Part shown: piece by piece, positions 30,465 to 40,277 of the stretch
Layout of the letters: each line of letters begins with the position of its first letter
How positions within the stretch are numbered: the first letter of the stretch is position 1
Assembly (NCBI RefSeq): GCF_009792295.1
Contig: NZ_CP039934.1
Span: forward strand, 2,934,501-2,998,500
Direction of reading: 5' to 3'
From: Myroides fluvii
GTDB taxonomy: Bacteria > Bacteroidota > Bacteroidia > Flavobacteriales > Flavobacteriaceae
Length of the DNA: 64,000 bases
The notes under the pieces: model-generated
Seen by the model: the letters and a program-made list of their open reading frames with translations, nothing else
The model's database searches: none
Told to the model about the DNA's origin: nothing
Position numbers and translations under genes: made by a program

Positions 30465-30496
30465 AGGGGAACTTTATACTAGAAAAATAAAACACG

Positions 30497-30913
30497 ATGA
30501 AACAAAGAGTACCCATTTCGCAAATCATGACTAAGGTTTTAATTGCAGTGCCCACTACAAAAAAAATCAGTGAAGTCAACCAATTATTTACAGAGTACAA
30601 CATCAGACACATTCCCGTAGTAGAAGGGGAAAAATTGGTGGGCATTATCTCGAGTAATGATATTATAAAAATAGGATATAGCACTGCTAATATGGATGTA
30701 GAAGCTATTAATGCTATTTATGATGCCTATAAACTAGAAGATATTATGACAGTGGACCCTGTTGTTGTGTTGGATGATATAACCATAAAAGAAGTAGCCG
30801 AATTATTAGTTGAACAACAATTCCACTCCTTGCCGGTAGTGGATAAAAACAAAACCTTAGTGGGAATTGTTACAACAACAGACCTTATTAATTATTTAAT
30901 TGCTCAGTATTAA
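30497..30913 (+). CDS. CBS-domain pair protein
   Basis: A 138-aa protein made of two CBS repeats: residues about 5-65 (VPISQIMTKVLIAVPTTKKI, then IRHIPVVEGEKLVGIISSNDI) and about 75-138 (LEDIMTVDPVVVLDD, then FHSLPVVDKNKTLVGIVTTTDL). Paired CBS motifs form a Bateman module that binds adenine nucleotides such as AMP, ATP or S-adenosyl-methionine, usually to sense energy state. No catalytic or DNA-binding domain is attached, so it would act in trans. It has a good terminator at 30936 and is probably monocistronic. Confidence 0.9.
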   Translation: MKQRVPISQIMTKVLIAVPTTKKISEVNQLFTEYNIRHIPVVEGEKLVGIISSNDIIKIGYSTANMDVEAINAIYDAYKLEDIMTVDPVVVLDDITIKEVAELLVEQQFHSLPVVDKNKTLVGIVTTTDLINYLIAQY

Positions 30914-30935
30914 TACTACCTGAGATTTGCTTTTT

Positions 30936-30969
30936 AGCCTTCTATTCTCTGAGTAGAAGGCTTTTTTTG
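30936..30969 (+). terminator. Rho-independent terminator after the CBS gene
   Basis: The stem AGCCTTCTA / TAGAAGGCT (30936-30944 / 30954-30962) is followed by seven T. Confidence 0.9.
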
Positions 30970-31068
30970 CATTGAGAATCGCACTTTGGATCGTTCATTT
31001 ATTATTTTTAACATAGTATCACACCCTCCAAAAATGCAAAAAAGCGAAAAACACACATACAAAAGTCC

Positions 31069-31076
31069 TACCTTTG
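31069..31076 (+). promoter_or_regulatory. Putative -7 element of the exonuclease gene
   Basis: TACCTTTG matches TAnnTTTG, 23 bp before the ATG at 31100. It is preceded by an A-rich stretch (AAAAATGCAAAAAAGCG) and lacks a clear -33 TTG. Confidence 0.45.
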
Positions 31077-31099
31077 CCGTCCACCTAAGTTAATCGTGA

Positions 31100-31591
31100 A
31101 TGAATTCCTTTGTTGCTTTAGATTTTGAAACGGCCAATCAACACAGAAGTAGTGTATGTAGCGTTGGTTTGGTATTTGTTGAGAACAGACAAATCGTCGA
31201 TAAGTATTATGAGTTGATCAAACCTACGCCAAACTTTTATAGCTATTGGAATACGCAAGTACACGGATTGACGCAACGCGATACGGCTCAAGCCGATGAA
31301 TTTCCTGAAATATGGGACTATTTGTTGACACGCATTAAAGATTTACCTTTAGTAGCGCATAACAGTGCTTTTGATCAAAGTTGTTTAAAGGCAGTCTTGG
31401 CAAGTTATAATCTGCCGATTCATCAAAATCCATTCTATTGTACATTTCGAAAGTCGAAAAGCGTATTTCCTACATTGCCGAATCACAAGCTCAATACAGT
31501 ATCGGAGTATTTGGGATTTAAGCTCGATAATCACCACCATGCGTTAGCTGATGCGGAGGCTTGTGCACATATTGCTTTACACGTGTTTTAA
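31100..31591 (+). CDS. DEDDh 3'-5' exonuclease (DnaQ-like)
   Basis: A 163-aa exonuclease domain. ExoI is FVALDFETANQHRSS with the two acidic metal ligands, ExoII is LPLVAHNSAFDQSCL, and ExoIII is HHALADAEACAH with the catalytic His and last Asp. This is the proofreading-type nuclease fold shared by DnaQ, RNase T and oligoribonuclease. The protein has no further domain and no polymerase partner nearby. The substrate (DNA or RNA) cannot be assigned. The gene converges with the minus-strand sensor kinase gene 35 bp away. Confidence 0.88.
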   Translation: MNSFVALDFETANQHRSSVCSVGLVFVENRQIVDKYYELIKPTPNFYSYWNTQVHGLTQRDTAQADEFPEIWDYLLTRIKDLPLVAHNSAFDQSCLKAVLASYNLPIHQNPFYCTFRKSKSVFPTLPNHKLNTVSEYLGFKLDNHHHALADAEACAHIALHVF

Positions 31592-31625
31592 TCGTAGTGG
31601 GAACGCCAAAAAACGAGATTGCTAC

Positions 31626-33656
31626 TTAGTTGTTGGTTAAATACAAGTGAATGGCGGTACCCTTTCCAAAATCCGAATTTATAGTAAGTTGAGCGCCAAT
31701 GAGTTGAGCTCTTTCTTTCATGTTGCTTAAACCAATACCACGGAATGAAGTAGAGGGTTTAATTCCCTTACCGTTGTCTTTGATACTTAAAACAATACAA
31801 TTTTTTTCTGTTGTAACTTTTAGCTTGCATAGACTCGCACAAGCATGTTTATTTACATTTTGAAAAGCCTCTTGAATGATTTGATAAATGTTTACCTTTT
31901 GTACCGTGGTTAAATGCTCTAAACACAAATTCGACTCAAAGGCAATAGAAAAACTAGTTCTATTTTTATTCGATTGTTTGCCTACTAATTCGGTTAATAA
32001 TTTTTCAAAAGACTTGTTTTGAAATATATTTTGCTGTGAAAAAGAATGTGAAATATCCCTTACCTTATTCTCTAGATGCACTAATTCATCCACCAACATC
32101 CCTTTAAGCGTTTCGTTGGGAATTTCTAAGAGTTGGGTGTTAAATCGCAAGGTAAAAATACTATTGATAATACCATCGTGTAGATCTTTTGCTATTCTGT
32201 TGCGTTCTTTTAGAATGGTTACGTTTTCAATCGTATTGTTTTCAATCAACAAATTCATAATTTGTTCATTTTTAGATTTTTGACTATTGGAGTGGGCTAA
32301 ATCCTTGTTTCTGTTTTTTAGGCGGACGTAAATTAAAATAAAGAGCAATGTACCAATGATGATAAAAGCTCCTAAATAAACGAAGTAGATACGCTGTTTT
32401 AGTGTTTCGTTTTCTTGTTCCAGAATAAGGGTGTTGTATTCAATCTTGGCAAAACTTTCAAGTGTTTCCTTTTGCATGGAATCAAGTAGGTAGTTGACCT
32501 CTATGAGTTCTTTAACCAAGTTTGAGGTCTGTATGTCTTTGTGCTTCGTTAAGATATTTTCAATAATTTCTTTTTTGTGGTTGTAAAAGTTATTTGCATT
32601 GGCAATGGTATAGGCTTGTTCCAACCAAGCCTGTGATTGATTCATTTGGTTGCGCTCCCAATAGATATCAGATATAAATATAGATACATCAATAGCGTAA
32701 AAAGGATGATTTAATTTTGTGTATATCTGATAGGATTCAGTTAAGCGATCAATGATGTTACTATCTTGATTTTGGTAGTATAAAGCCAGGTGATATGTAC
32801 TGTTTATGTGCGCGTATACTTGTATAGAAGTAGGCGATTTTCGATAATAAGTTAAGGCCTCTAGGGCATATTGTTCTGCCTGTTTATAGTCTTCTAAATC
32901 AAAGTAAGTCATTGCTATATTCCCCAGTAGATTTGACAAGGCTAAATTGTATTTCTCAACAGGTAAAATGGTGTATTTGCCCTCGTCTTTTTTTAACGTT
33001 TCATAGGTTTCTAGTAGGATAGATAAAGAAGCCTCATATTCTTTGTAACTGATTAAATAAAACGATTTGAGTTGATTGGCTTCAATGAGAATGGGACTGT
33101 TTGGGTATTTTTGAAGAATTTTTAAAGCTTGGTAAAGTTTAACCTCAGATTCCTTATCAAAACCCGCTTCATAAAACAGACGCGCTTGATAGAACACATT
33201 CTCTGCCAAGGCCAAGCTATCTGACGTCTTTTTGTACAAGAGCTCTGCTTGTAAATAGTAGTGATACACGCTGTCCAATTGCTGATTATCGTGATAATAA
33301 ACAGCTTTTTTTTCATAAATCTGTGCTAGCCTACTTAAGTCGTGTTTTTTTTTGGCATCGTGCTCTGCTAGAGCAGTGATAGCAAAAAAAGCTTTTTGAT
33401 TGCTGGCATAACGCAAACCATTAAGGACGCTATCGATATAGGTTTGGTGTGCAACCGTATTGGTTAAACGGAGAATTTTATCAACATCTCCTTCGTATTT
33501 TTTTGAAATACTGTCTTTTTGAGCCGGTGTGCGTTTAATTGCATATAAGTTTTCAATATCTGTCTGGTGTTTCGTTTGCTTGTGGTTACAGCTTGCAAAT
33601 AAAAACAAAGACATCAAAGCAAGATAAAAATAAGGGAGGGATTTGGTGAAAAACAT
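31626..33656 (-). CDS. TPR-containing sensor histidine kinase (HisKA_3 type), likely lipoprotein-anchored
   Basis: A 676-aa protein. Its N-terminus has a lipoprotein-like signal (YLALMSLFLFASC, Cys about residue 23). TPR-like helices follow over residues about 60-400, then a transmembrane helix (FVYLGAFIIIGTLLFILIYV). The cytoplasmic kinase has the HisKA_3 box LKERNRIAKDLHDGIINSIF with the phospho-acceptor His, N-box IIQEAFQNVNKHA, and G-box DNGKGIKPSTSFRGIGLSNM. Kinases of this class normally signal to LuxR-type response regulators. None is nearby, so it is an orphan. It lies directly after a second kinase gene, with a (CAA)n tract occupying almost all of its leader. Confidence 0.88.
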   Translation of the reverse strand: MFFTKSLPYFYLALMSLFLFASCNHKQTKHQTDIENLYAIKRTPAQKDSISKKYEGDVDKILRLTNTVAHQTYIDSVLNGLRYASNQKAFFAITALAEHDAKKKHDLSRLAQIYEKKAVYYHDNQQLDSVYHYYLQAELLYKKTSDSLALAENVFYQARLFYEAGFDKESEVKLYQALKILQKYPNSPILIEANQLKSFYLISYKEYEASLSILLETYETLKKDEGKYTILPVEKYNLALSNLLGNIAMTYFDLEDYKQAEQYALEALTYYRKSPTSIQVYAHINSTYHLALYYQNQDSNIIDRLTESYQIYTKLNHPFYAIDVSIFISDIYWERNQMNQSQAWLEQAYTIANANNFYNHKKEIIENILTKHKDIQTSNLVKELIEVNYLLDSMQKETLESFAKIEYNTLILEQENETLKQRIYFVYLGAFIIIGTLLFILIYVRLKNRNKDLAHSNSQKSKNEQIMNLLIENNTIENVTILKERNRIAKDLHDGIINSIFTLRFNTQLLEIPNETLKGMLVDELVHLENKVRDISHSFSQQNIFQNKSFEKLLTELVGKQSNKNRTSFSIAFESNLCLEHLTTVQKVNIYQIIQEAFQNVNKHACASLCKLKVTTEKNCIVLSIKDNGKGIKPSTSFRGIGLSNMKERAQLIGAQLTINSDFGKGTAIHLYLTNN

Positions 33657-33667
33657 GGATGAATATA

Positions 33668-35061
<1,394 letters not shown>

Positions 35062-35238
35062 TAAAAAGTCTTTTTACGTGTATTGCATCATTTGGTTATT
35101 GCTATAAGCAATTGCTTACCATCGACCTAATTTAGGTAAATTCCTTTGTCAGAGTAAATGTACTATTTATTTTGCTTGTTTTGTACTAAACGGGCAAAAG
35201 TAGGTAAAGCATTGAATAAAAAAGGGGTATATACCAAA

Positions 35239-35270
35239 AAACGGAGTAAAAGTTGTCTTTTACTCCGTTT
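35239..35270 (-). terminator. Terminator of the ecotin transcript (minus strand)
   Basis: A perfect 14-bp stem AAACGGAGTAAAAG / CTTTTACTCCGTTT with a TTGT loop. On the minus strand it lies 26 bp after the ecotin stop and is followed by a T-run, so it isolates ecotin from the kinases downstream. Confidence 0.9.
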
Positions 35271-35295
35271 GAAAAGGACTATTTTGAGTATAGTC

Positions 35296-35775
35296 TTATT
35301 TTTTTATGCGAATTTCTTGTGCTTGGTATTCATCCTGATCTGCTGTAAAGATTTTAAACTTCACGTCAAATTCTTCGGGTACGTAAATTACAATAGGCAT
35401 TCTTCCATTGTAACGTGTAGTTTCTGGTTGTCCAGATACAAATAAATGTCTTTTTGGTGCATCAGGACATGCCATTTGCGTTGAAAATGCATCTCCTTTA
35501 CTTTGAAAAACATAGTAGTCATATCCCCAACCTTGCAAGTCTTTTTTCTCTAAAGTTCCCATTAAACCATAGTTGTTGCATCCATCAACTTCCATCATTT
35601 TTCCTACTCGAAATTCAATTTTTTTGTTATTATCTTGAGCGGAATGAGGCACTTCAATAACCATTTGTTTGTATCCTTTTTCTGGCTTTGGAAAAATGGA
35701 AACATCTACTTTTTGTGCCATACTAGCTGTAGTTAAACTTAAAAAAACAAGGAATAATCCGATAACTTTTTTCAT
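35296..35775 (-). CDS. eco: Ecotin-like periplasmic serine-protease inhibitor
   Basis: A 159-aa protein with signal peptide MKKVIGLFLVFLSLTTASMA. The mature part matches ecotin closely: FPKPEKGYKQMVIEV, then VGKMMEVDGCNNYGLMG, GWGYDYYVFQSKGDA, MACPD, and RYNGRMPIVIYVPEEFDVKFKI. Cys66 and Cys103 correspond to the ecotin disulfide. Ecotin dimers clamp trypsin-fold proteases through a reactive loop. At the reactive-site position E. coli has Met-Met, whereas this protein has Gln100-Met101 (STQMACPD), so its protease preference may differ. It is a single gene with its own terminator. Confidence 0.9.
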   Translation of the reverse strand: MKKVIGLFLVFLSLTTASMAQKVDVSIFPKPEKGYKQMVIEVPHSAQDNNKKIEFRVGKMMEVDGCNNYGLMGTLEKKDLQGWGYDYYVFQSKGDAFSTQMACPDAPKRHLFVSGQPETTRYNGRMPIVIYVPEEFDVKFKIFTADQDEYQAQEIRIKK

Positions 35776-35876
35776 ACTAAACTTTTTTTTATTAGGAATT
35801 AATATGATAAAAGTAGTGAATTATCATTCATCATTTGATTTTTTAATAAAAGATTATCGTTTCAAGTATTATGTTT

Positions 35877-37163
35877 TTATTGAGATACAATAGGGGTTGG
35901 CTCAAATGAAATGGAAAAACGATGACCATAAGAAGTAAAAGAATATGCGATTTCCCATTGATGTAATTTGACAATTTCTCGCACGATTGCCAAGCCTAAA
36001 CCCGTGCCGTTTTTTTCTTCTGTCGCTCGGTTAAAGCGCAGAAAAATGCGCTCAGGATCTAATGCAATTTCCCCAGTATTAGTTATTTGCACGCCTGAGT
36101 GATCTAGTTTTAAGTGAATGTGACCACCTGCAGAACTGTATTTTATAGCATTGGACAACAAATTGCTGAATAGCGATTCTATGAGGGTGTAAATTCCTTT
36201 GACATTGACTGTTGCATCGAGCGTTTGCGTCAGATGAATTTCTTTTTCAGCCGCAAGTTCCTCGAAAAAACCCCATTGCGTAGATAGTAGCTCCGCGAGG
36301 TTGATGCATTGAAATTGCTGAAATTGATTATTCTCAATTTTGGCTAATAGCAATAGATTTTTGTTCAGTCGATTAAAGCGAGAGGAGACATTATACAGCG
36401 ATTGTACCAGGTGCATTTGCTTTTGTGTAAGGTCTGTCTCTTGTAATAGTAAATCCAGTTGAGAGCGAAAAACAGCCAAGGGGGTTTGCAACTCATGAGA
36501 CGCATTATCTATAAATATTCGTTGTTGCTTGTAAACAGTTAGGTTGTTTTCAATTAGATGCTGAAGATTGGAGTTTAACCGGTTGAACTCTAGTGTTTGA
36601 GTTGGTTCAAAAAGAGGGACGTTGCCCTTTTCTAAGTTGTAGTTCTCAATTTGATTAAGGGTGTTGTAAAAAGGAGACCACAGTTTTTTGGCCAATAATT
36701 TTTGGATTAAGACAATCGATAAAAAGAAAATCAAAACGACCAACCCATATTCGTAAATCAACGTATGGAGGAGATCTTTGGGTTCAACCATCGCAATTCT
36801 CGAGAGGAGGAGGTAGGGCTGTCCTTCAATGACAATTGAGGTATACAAGGTTCGGTATCCCACTTCATAACCTTCTGCAGGGTTGAAAAAAGAAACCAGT
36901 TGAGGTTTATGTACAACAATAGAAGTGTCAGGGGGTACAATCATCAAGTCGTAATTGTATCTATTCCAAAGATCTATTTCCTGAATAGAGAATTTAGGCA
37001 GGTGATTTTGTGTGAAATCATGGGTGCGATATTCAATTAATTCATCTAAATCTTCCGCATAGCAAAATTCCATCACCCAATAAAATAAAGGAGCGCAGCC
37101 AAATAATAAGAGTCCCGTGTACAGGATAAAATAGCGCTGATAGGTATTTAATAAACTCTTCAT
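35877..37163 (-). CDS. Sensor histidine kinase of a complete two-component system
   Basis: A 428-aa membrane kinase: TM1 (YFILYTGLLLFGCAPLFYW), a periplasmic sensor of about 110 aa, TM2 (LVVLIFFLSIVLIQKLL), a short linker, and HisKA FIDNASHELQTPLAVFRSQ with the phospho-His. The ATPase has LFSNLLSNAIKYSSAGGH (N-box) and GTGLGLAIVREIVKLHQ (G-box). The start overlaps the stop of the response-regulator gene by four bases, so the two are translationally coupled. The neighbouring divergent gene encodes an LtaS-like sulfatase, a plausible regulatory target. The signal is unknown. Confidence 0.92.
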   Translation of the reverse strand: MKSLLNTYQRYFILYTGLLLFGCAPLFYWVMEFCYAEDLDELIEYRTHDFTQNHLPKFSIQEIDLWNRYNYDLMIVPPDTSIVVHKPQLVSFFNPAEGYEVGYRTLYTSIVIEGQPYLLLSRIAMVEPKDLLHTLIYEYGLVVLIFFLSIVLIQKLLAKKLWSPFYNTLNQIENYNLEKGNVPLFEPTQTLEFNRLNSNLQHLIENNLTVYKQQRIFIDNASHELQTPLAVFRSQLDLLLQETDLTQKQMHLVQSLYNVSSRFNRLNKNLLLLAKIENNQFQQFQCINLAELLSTQWGFFEELAAEKEIHLTQTLDATVNVKGIYTLIESLFSNLLSNAIKYSSAGGHIHLKLDHSGVQITNTGEIALDPERIFLRFNRATEEKNGTGLGLAIVREIVKLHQWEIAYSFTSYGHRFSISFEPTPIVSQ

Positions 37164-37834
37164 TCTTCAATCCATTGATAACCAATTCCGTAAATTGTTT
37201 TTATTGTGCAATCACACTGATGATCTTGTAATTTTGCTTTTACATTTTTGATGTGTGCATAAACAAAGTTTTGATTGTCTAGCATATCTGCCATATCCCC
37301 TGAAAGATGCTCGGCAATTGCATTTTTTGAAACGACTCGTTTTTTATTGCCAATAAGGAATAAAAGTAACGCATATTCCGACTTGGTCAACAAAGCGGGA
37401 ATATTATTTACGGTTACTTGTTTGCTCAATAAGTTAATGGTTACATTACCTGAAGTTAATTCGTTTGTGGCAGTCGCCAGTCGACGTCGCAATTGGGCGT
37501 GAATGCGAATGCTCAATTCAGGTAGCGCAAAGGGTTTAGCCAAATAATCGTCTGCGCCCAATTCGAGCCCTTGAATTTTATCTTCTAACGCATTGCGGGC
37601 AGAGATAATCAAAATCGAACTGTCGATGTTCAATTTTTTTATTTCTTCTAAAAGTAAAAGACCATCCCCTCCAGGCAATCCCAAATCCAATAATATACAA
37701 TCGTAAGTGTATAATTTCAATTTTTCCATGGCTTCATGGAACGTAAAAGCCTGCTCACAGATGTAATTGGCCTCTAAAAATTGAACGATGTTGTGGGATA
37801 GTTCACGCTCATCTTCAACAAGTAATAGTTTCAT
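37160..37834 (-). CDS. OmpR-family response regulator
   Basis: A protein of 224 aa from the ATG at 37834 (MKLLLVEDERELSHN). An in-frame ATG 11 codons upstream adds residues outside the fold. The receiver has the acidic pair (VEDE), phospho-acceptor Asp in YDCILLDLGLPGGDG, ISA and the LAKPF lysine. The C-terminal winged helix has ALLTKSEYALLLFLIGN and VYAHIKNVKAKL. It is the partner of the kinase encoded immediately downstream. The upstream gap to the divergent sulfatase gene is about 200 bp and probably holds both promoters. Confidence 0.93.
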   Translation of the reverse strand: MKLLLVEDERELSHNIVQFLEANYICEQAFTFHEAMEKLKLYTYDCILLDLGLPGGDGLLLLEEIKKLNIDSSILIISARNALEDKIQGLELGADDYLAKPFALPELSIRIHAQLRRRLATATNELTSGNVTINLLSKQVTVNNIPALLTKSEYALLLFLIGNKKRVVSKNAIAEHLSGDMADMLDNQNFVYAHIKNVKAKLQDHQCDCTIKTIYGIGYQWIEE

Positions 37835-38032
37835 AAGAAATGAATTTGAAACAAAGGTAGGAGGCAAATTTATAGAAATTTTGAATTTCAGGTTAATCGT
37901 TATTATTCGATTAAAAAAAGTAAAATTTTCGTAAAATTCAAATTTTCTACAAAATGAGTTCTTCCTTTTGCGTATACATTCTAATCAATAGAATGAATTA
38001 AATGTACAACTAAATTTAAAATTAAAAGTAGT

Positions 38033-40117
38033 ATGACGAGCGCAAATTATATGAAAAATGTACCCACAATTTCTTGCTTTGACTTAATTGGACGCACCAT
38101 TAAACGCATGATTGTCCTTGCAGTCAGTATTGGTTTTTTACTCCGTATGGTTTTGGCTTTTCAGGTGCGCGAGGATCTGAATTTACTTTATCTCTTTAAA
38201 TTGAGTGTACTCGGTATGATTAACGATAGTAGTTTGACGTTAATCGCCTGTTTGTTTCTTGGACTGCAAGTACTAGGGGTTTCCCAAATCAAATATAAAA
38301 AACCTTGGGGCTATCTTATTTTTGGATTTTATGTCGTGCTACTTCTTTATGTGTTATTCTTCCATACTATATTTCATGAGTATGGCAATGTAGTACCGAC
38401 TATTGCTCAAGGTTTTTTCTTGTATAAAACGGTAAGTTTTGGCTTGCGTCTTTTTATTCCGCACCTTCGAAGCACCTGGAGTTATGTAGTTTACGTAGGG
38501 ATTATCTTTCTTTATGCTGTTGTTTTAGTGCAATTTGTAGCACTTGGAGAGTATTTGTTTTGGGATGAATTTGGTGTGCGTTATAATTTTATTGCCGTTG
38601 ATTATTTAATCTATACCAATGAGGTTGTTGGAAATATCGCAGAATCATATCCGATTAAAACGATTCTCACCGGTGTAGTGGCAGTGGCAGGTGTATTGAC
38701 GTATTGGGTGGTAAGAGGCACTCGTACCGCCTTTGAGCAACCGATGGAGTCCAAACAAAAGATTAGCGTGGTCCTGGGGTACGGGATTGCTGTGGCTGTT
38801 TGTATTGGAGTTTTAAATTATACCACAAAGTTTCAGGCTACAGATAATGTGTATTATAACGAATTGCAAGCCAATGGAGGATATAAGTTTTATCAAGCAT
38901 TTAAGAGCAGTCGTTTAGATTACAATCACTTTTATGAAAAACTCGATGAAAAACAAGCCCAAGCTATTGTTAATACGATGTATAGCAGCACGGGAATGAA
39001 AAATATACAAACAATTGTAGATACGCTACCAGCGCGTAAAAAGAATATTGTGTTAATTACCGTGGAGAGTTTAAGCGCCTCCTTTATGGAGCGCTATGGA
39101 AATACAAATCAAATCACCCCTTATTTGGATCAATTGGCCAAAGAAAGTTTGGTTTTCGACAACTTATTTGCAGTGGGAAATCGCACCGTTCGAGGATTAG
39201 AAGCGGTTACCTTATCTCGACCACCTAGTGCGGGAGAGAGTTTAGTGAAACAAGAAAATAATGCAGATTTATTCTCCATAGGAAAAGTATTGAAAAACCA
39301 GGGGTATCAAGTGCAATATCTATACGGAGGGGATAGTTACTTTGACAATATGAAGACGTTTTTTGGCGGAAATCACTATGAAATTATAGATAAGAGTAGC
39401 TTGGAGTCGAGTGAAATTACATTTAGCAATATTTGGGGCGTATGTGATGAAGATATGTTCGCAAAGGCCTTGAATATCTTTGATGACAATAGTGCAAAAG
39501 GAAAACCCTTTTTCAGTCATATCATGACCGTAAGTAACCACAGACCTTATACGTATCCGGAGGGCAAAATTAATATTGCCGGTGATGCTCAATCGAGAGA
39601 GGGAGGGGTGAAATATACGGATTATGCTATTGGTGCGTTCATCGAACAGGCGAAAGAGAAATCTTGGTTCAAAGACACCGTTTTTGTCATCCTTGCCGAT
39701 CACTGTGCCTCAAGTGCAGGAAAAGCAAGTTTGCCTTTGGAGCGCTATCGCATTCCTGCTATGATTTACGCTCCGGGCTTTATTCTACCAAAAGAAGAAA
39801 AACGCTTAGTCTCTCAGATTGATGTGATGCCAACTTTATTGGGCTTGTTACACTTCTCTTACGAATCTCGTTTTTTTGGACAAGATATTTATAAAAAACA
39901 ATACCAAGAACGCGCTTTCTTGGCTACGTATCAAAATCTCGGTTATTTAGAAAACGATATTTTAACGGTGTTATCACCCAACCGAAAAGTGGAGCAGTTT
40001 AAAGTAACTGTCCCAAAAGAAGGAGTAGAATATCACATGGAAAAACAAACGAAATTGGATGAGGCTTTGGTAAAAAGAGCAGTTGCGAATTATCAGGTAG
40101 CTAGTTATGATAAGTAG
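38033..40117 (+). CDS. LtaS-like sulfatase/alkaline-phosphatase-superfamily membrane enzyme
   Basis: A 694-aa protein. Five membrane helices occupy the first third (for example IVLAVSIGFLLRMVLAF and YLIFGFYVVLLLYVLFFHTIF). An extracytoplasmic sulfatase domain follows: NIVLITVESLSASFMERYG (metal ligand), FDNLFAVGNRTVRGLEAV with the catalytic Thr region, VQYLYGGDSYFDN, and VFVILADHCAS (last metal ligands). Enzymes of this class transfer phosphoglycerol or phosphoethanolamine to envelope glycans or lipids. In Gram-negative species the acceptor may be lipid A or a periplasmic glucan. The substrate is not determinable here. It diverges from a two-component system, which may control it. Confidence 0.85.
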   Translation: MTSANYMKNVPTISCFDLIGRTIKRMIVLAVSIGFLLRMVLAFQVREDLNLLYLFKLSVLGMINDSSLTLIACLFLGLQVLGVSQIKYKKPWGYLIFGFYVVLLLYVLFFHTIFHEYGNVVPTIAQGFFLYKTVSFGLRLFIPHLRSTWSYVVYVGIIFLYAVVLVQFVALGEYLFWDEFGVRYNFIAVDYLIYTNEVVGNIAESYPIKTILTGVVAVAGVLTYWVVRGTRTAFEQPMESKQKISVVLGYGIAVAVCIGVLNYTTKFQATDNVYYNELQANGGYKFYQAFKSSRLDYNHFYEKLDEKQAQAIVNTMYSSTGMKNIQTIVDTLPARKKNIVLITVESLSASFMERYGNTNQITPYLDQLAKESLVFDNLFAVGNRTVRGLEAVTLSRPPSAGESLVKQENNADLFSIGKVLKNQGYQVQYLYGGDSYFDNMKTFFGGNHYEIIDKSSLESSEITFSNIWGVCDEDMFAKALNIFDDNSAKGKPFFSHIMTVSNHRPYTYPEGKINIAGDAQSREGGVKYTDYAIGAFIEQAKEKSWFKDTVFVILADHCASSAGKASLPLERYRIPAMIYAPGFILPKEEKRLVSQIDVMPTLLGLLHFSYESRFFGQDIYKKQYQERAFLATYQNLGYLENDILTVLSPNRKVEQFKVTVPKEGVEYHMEKQTKLDEALVKRAVANYQVASYDK

Positions 40118-40140
40118 AGAGAGGAGAGAGGAGAGAGGTG
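40116..40140. repeat. Short purine minisatellite (GAGAGAG)n after the sulfatase gene
   Basis: Imperfect GAGAGAGGA units begin at the end of the sulfatase stop codon region. They are followed 33 bp later by an A-rich repeat tail. Confidence 0.7.
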
Positions 40141-40172
40141 AACGTCCCTAAATATGGTTGACCGTTTTTAAA

Positions 40173-40216
40173 CGAAAATTTACAAAAAAGCAAAAAAGCA
40201 AAAAAACAAAAAAGCA
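40173..40216 (+). repeat. Interspersed A-rich repeat tail, copy 2
   Basis: Positions 40182-40215 are identical over 34 bp to 7219-7252. Like copy 1 it follows a short tandem array. The remainder of the gap to recG is T-rich and empty. Confidence 0.8.
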
Positions 40217-40277
40217 GCAGAAGAAGAAATATTTATAAATATTGAAAAATTTACTTCTTTCTTCTCTCTTCTTTCCA

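Noticed and set aside
35158..35445. 95-codon plus-strand open frame opposite ecotin
   Set aside because: It crosses the ecotin terminator and is antisense to the well-supported ecotin gene. No similarity.
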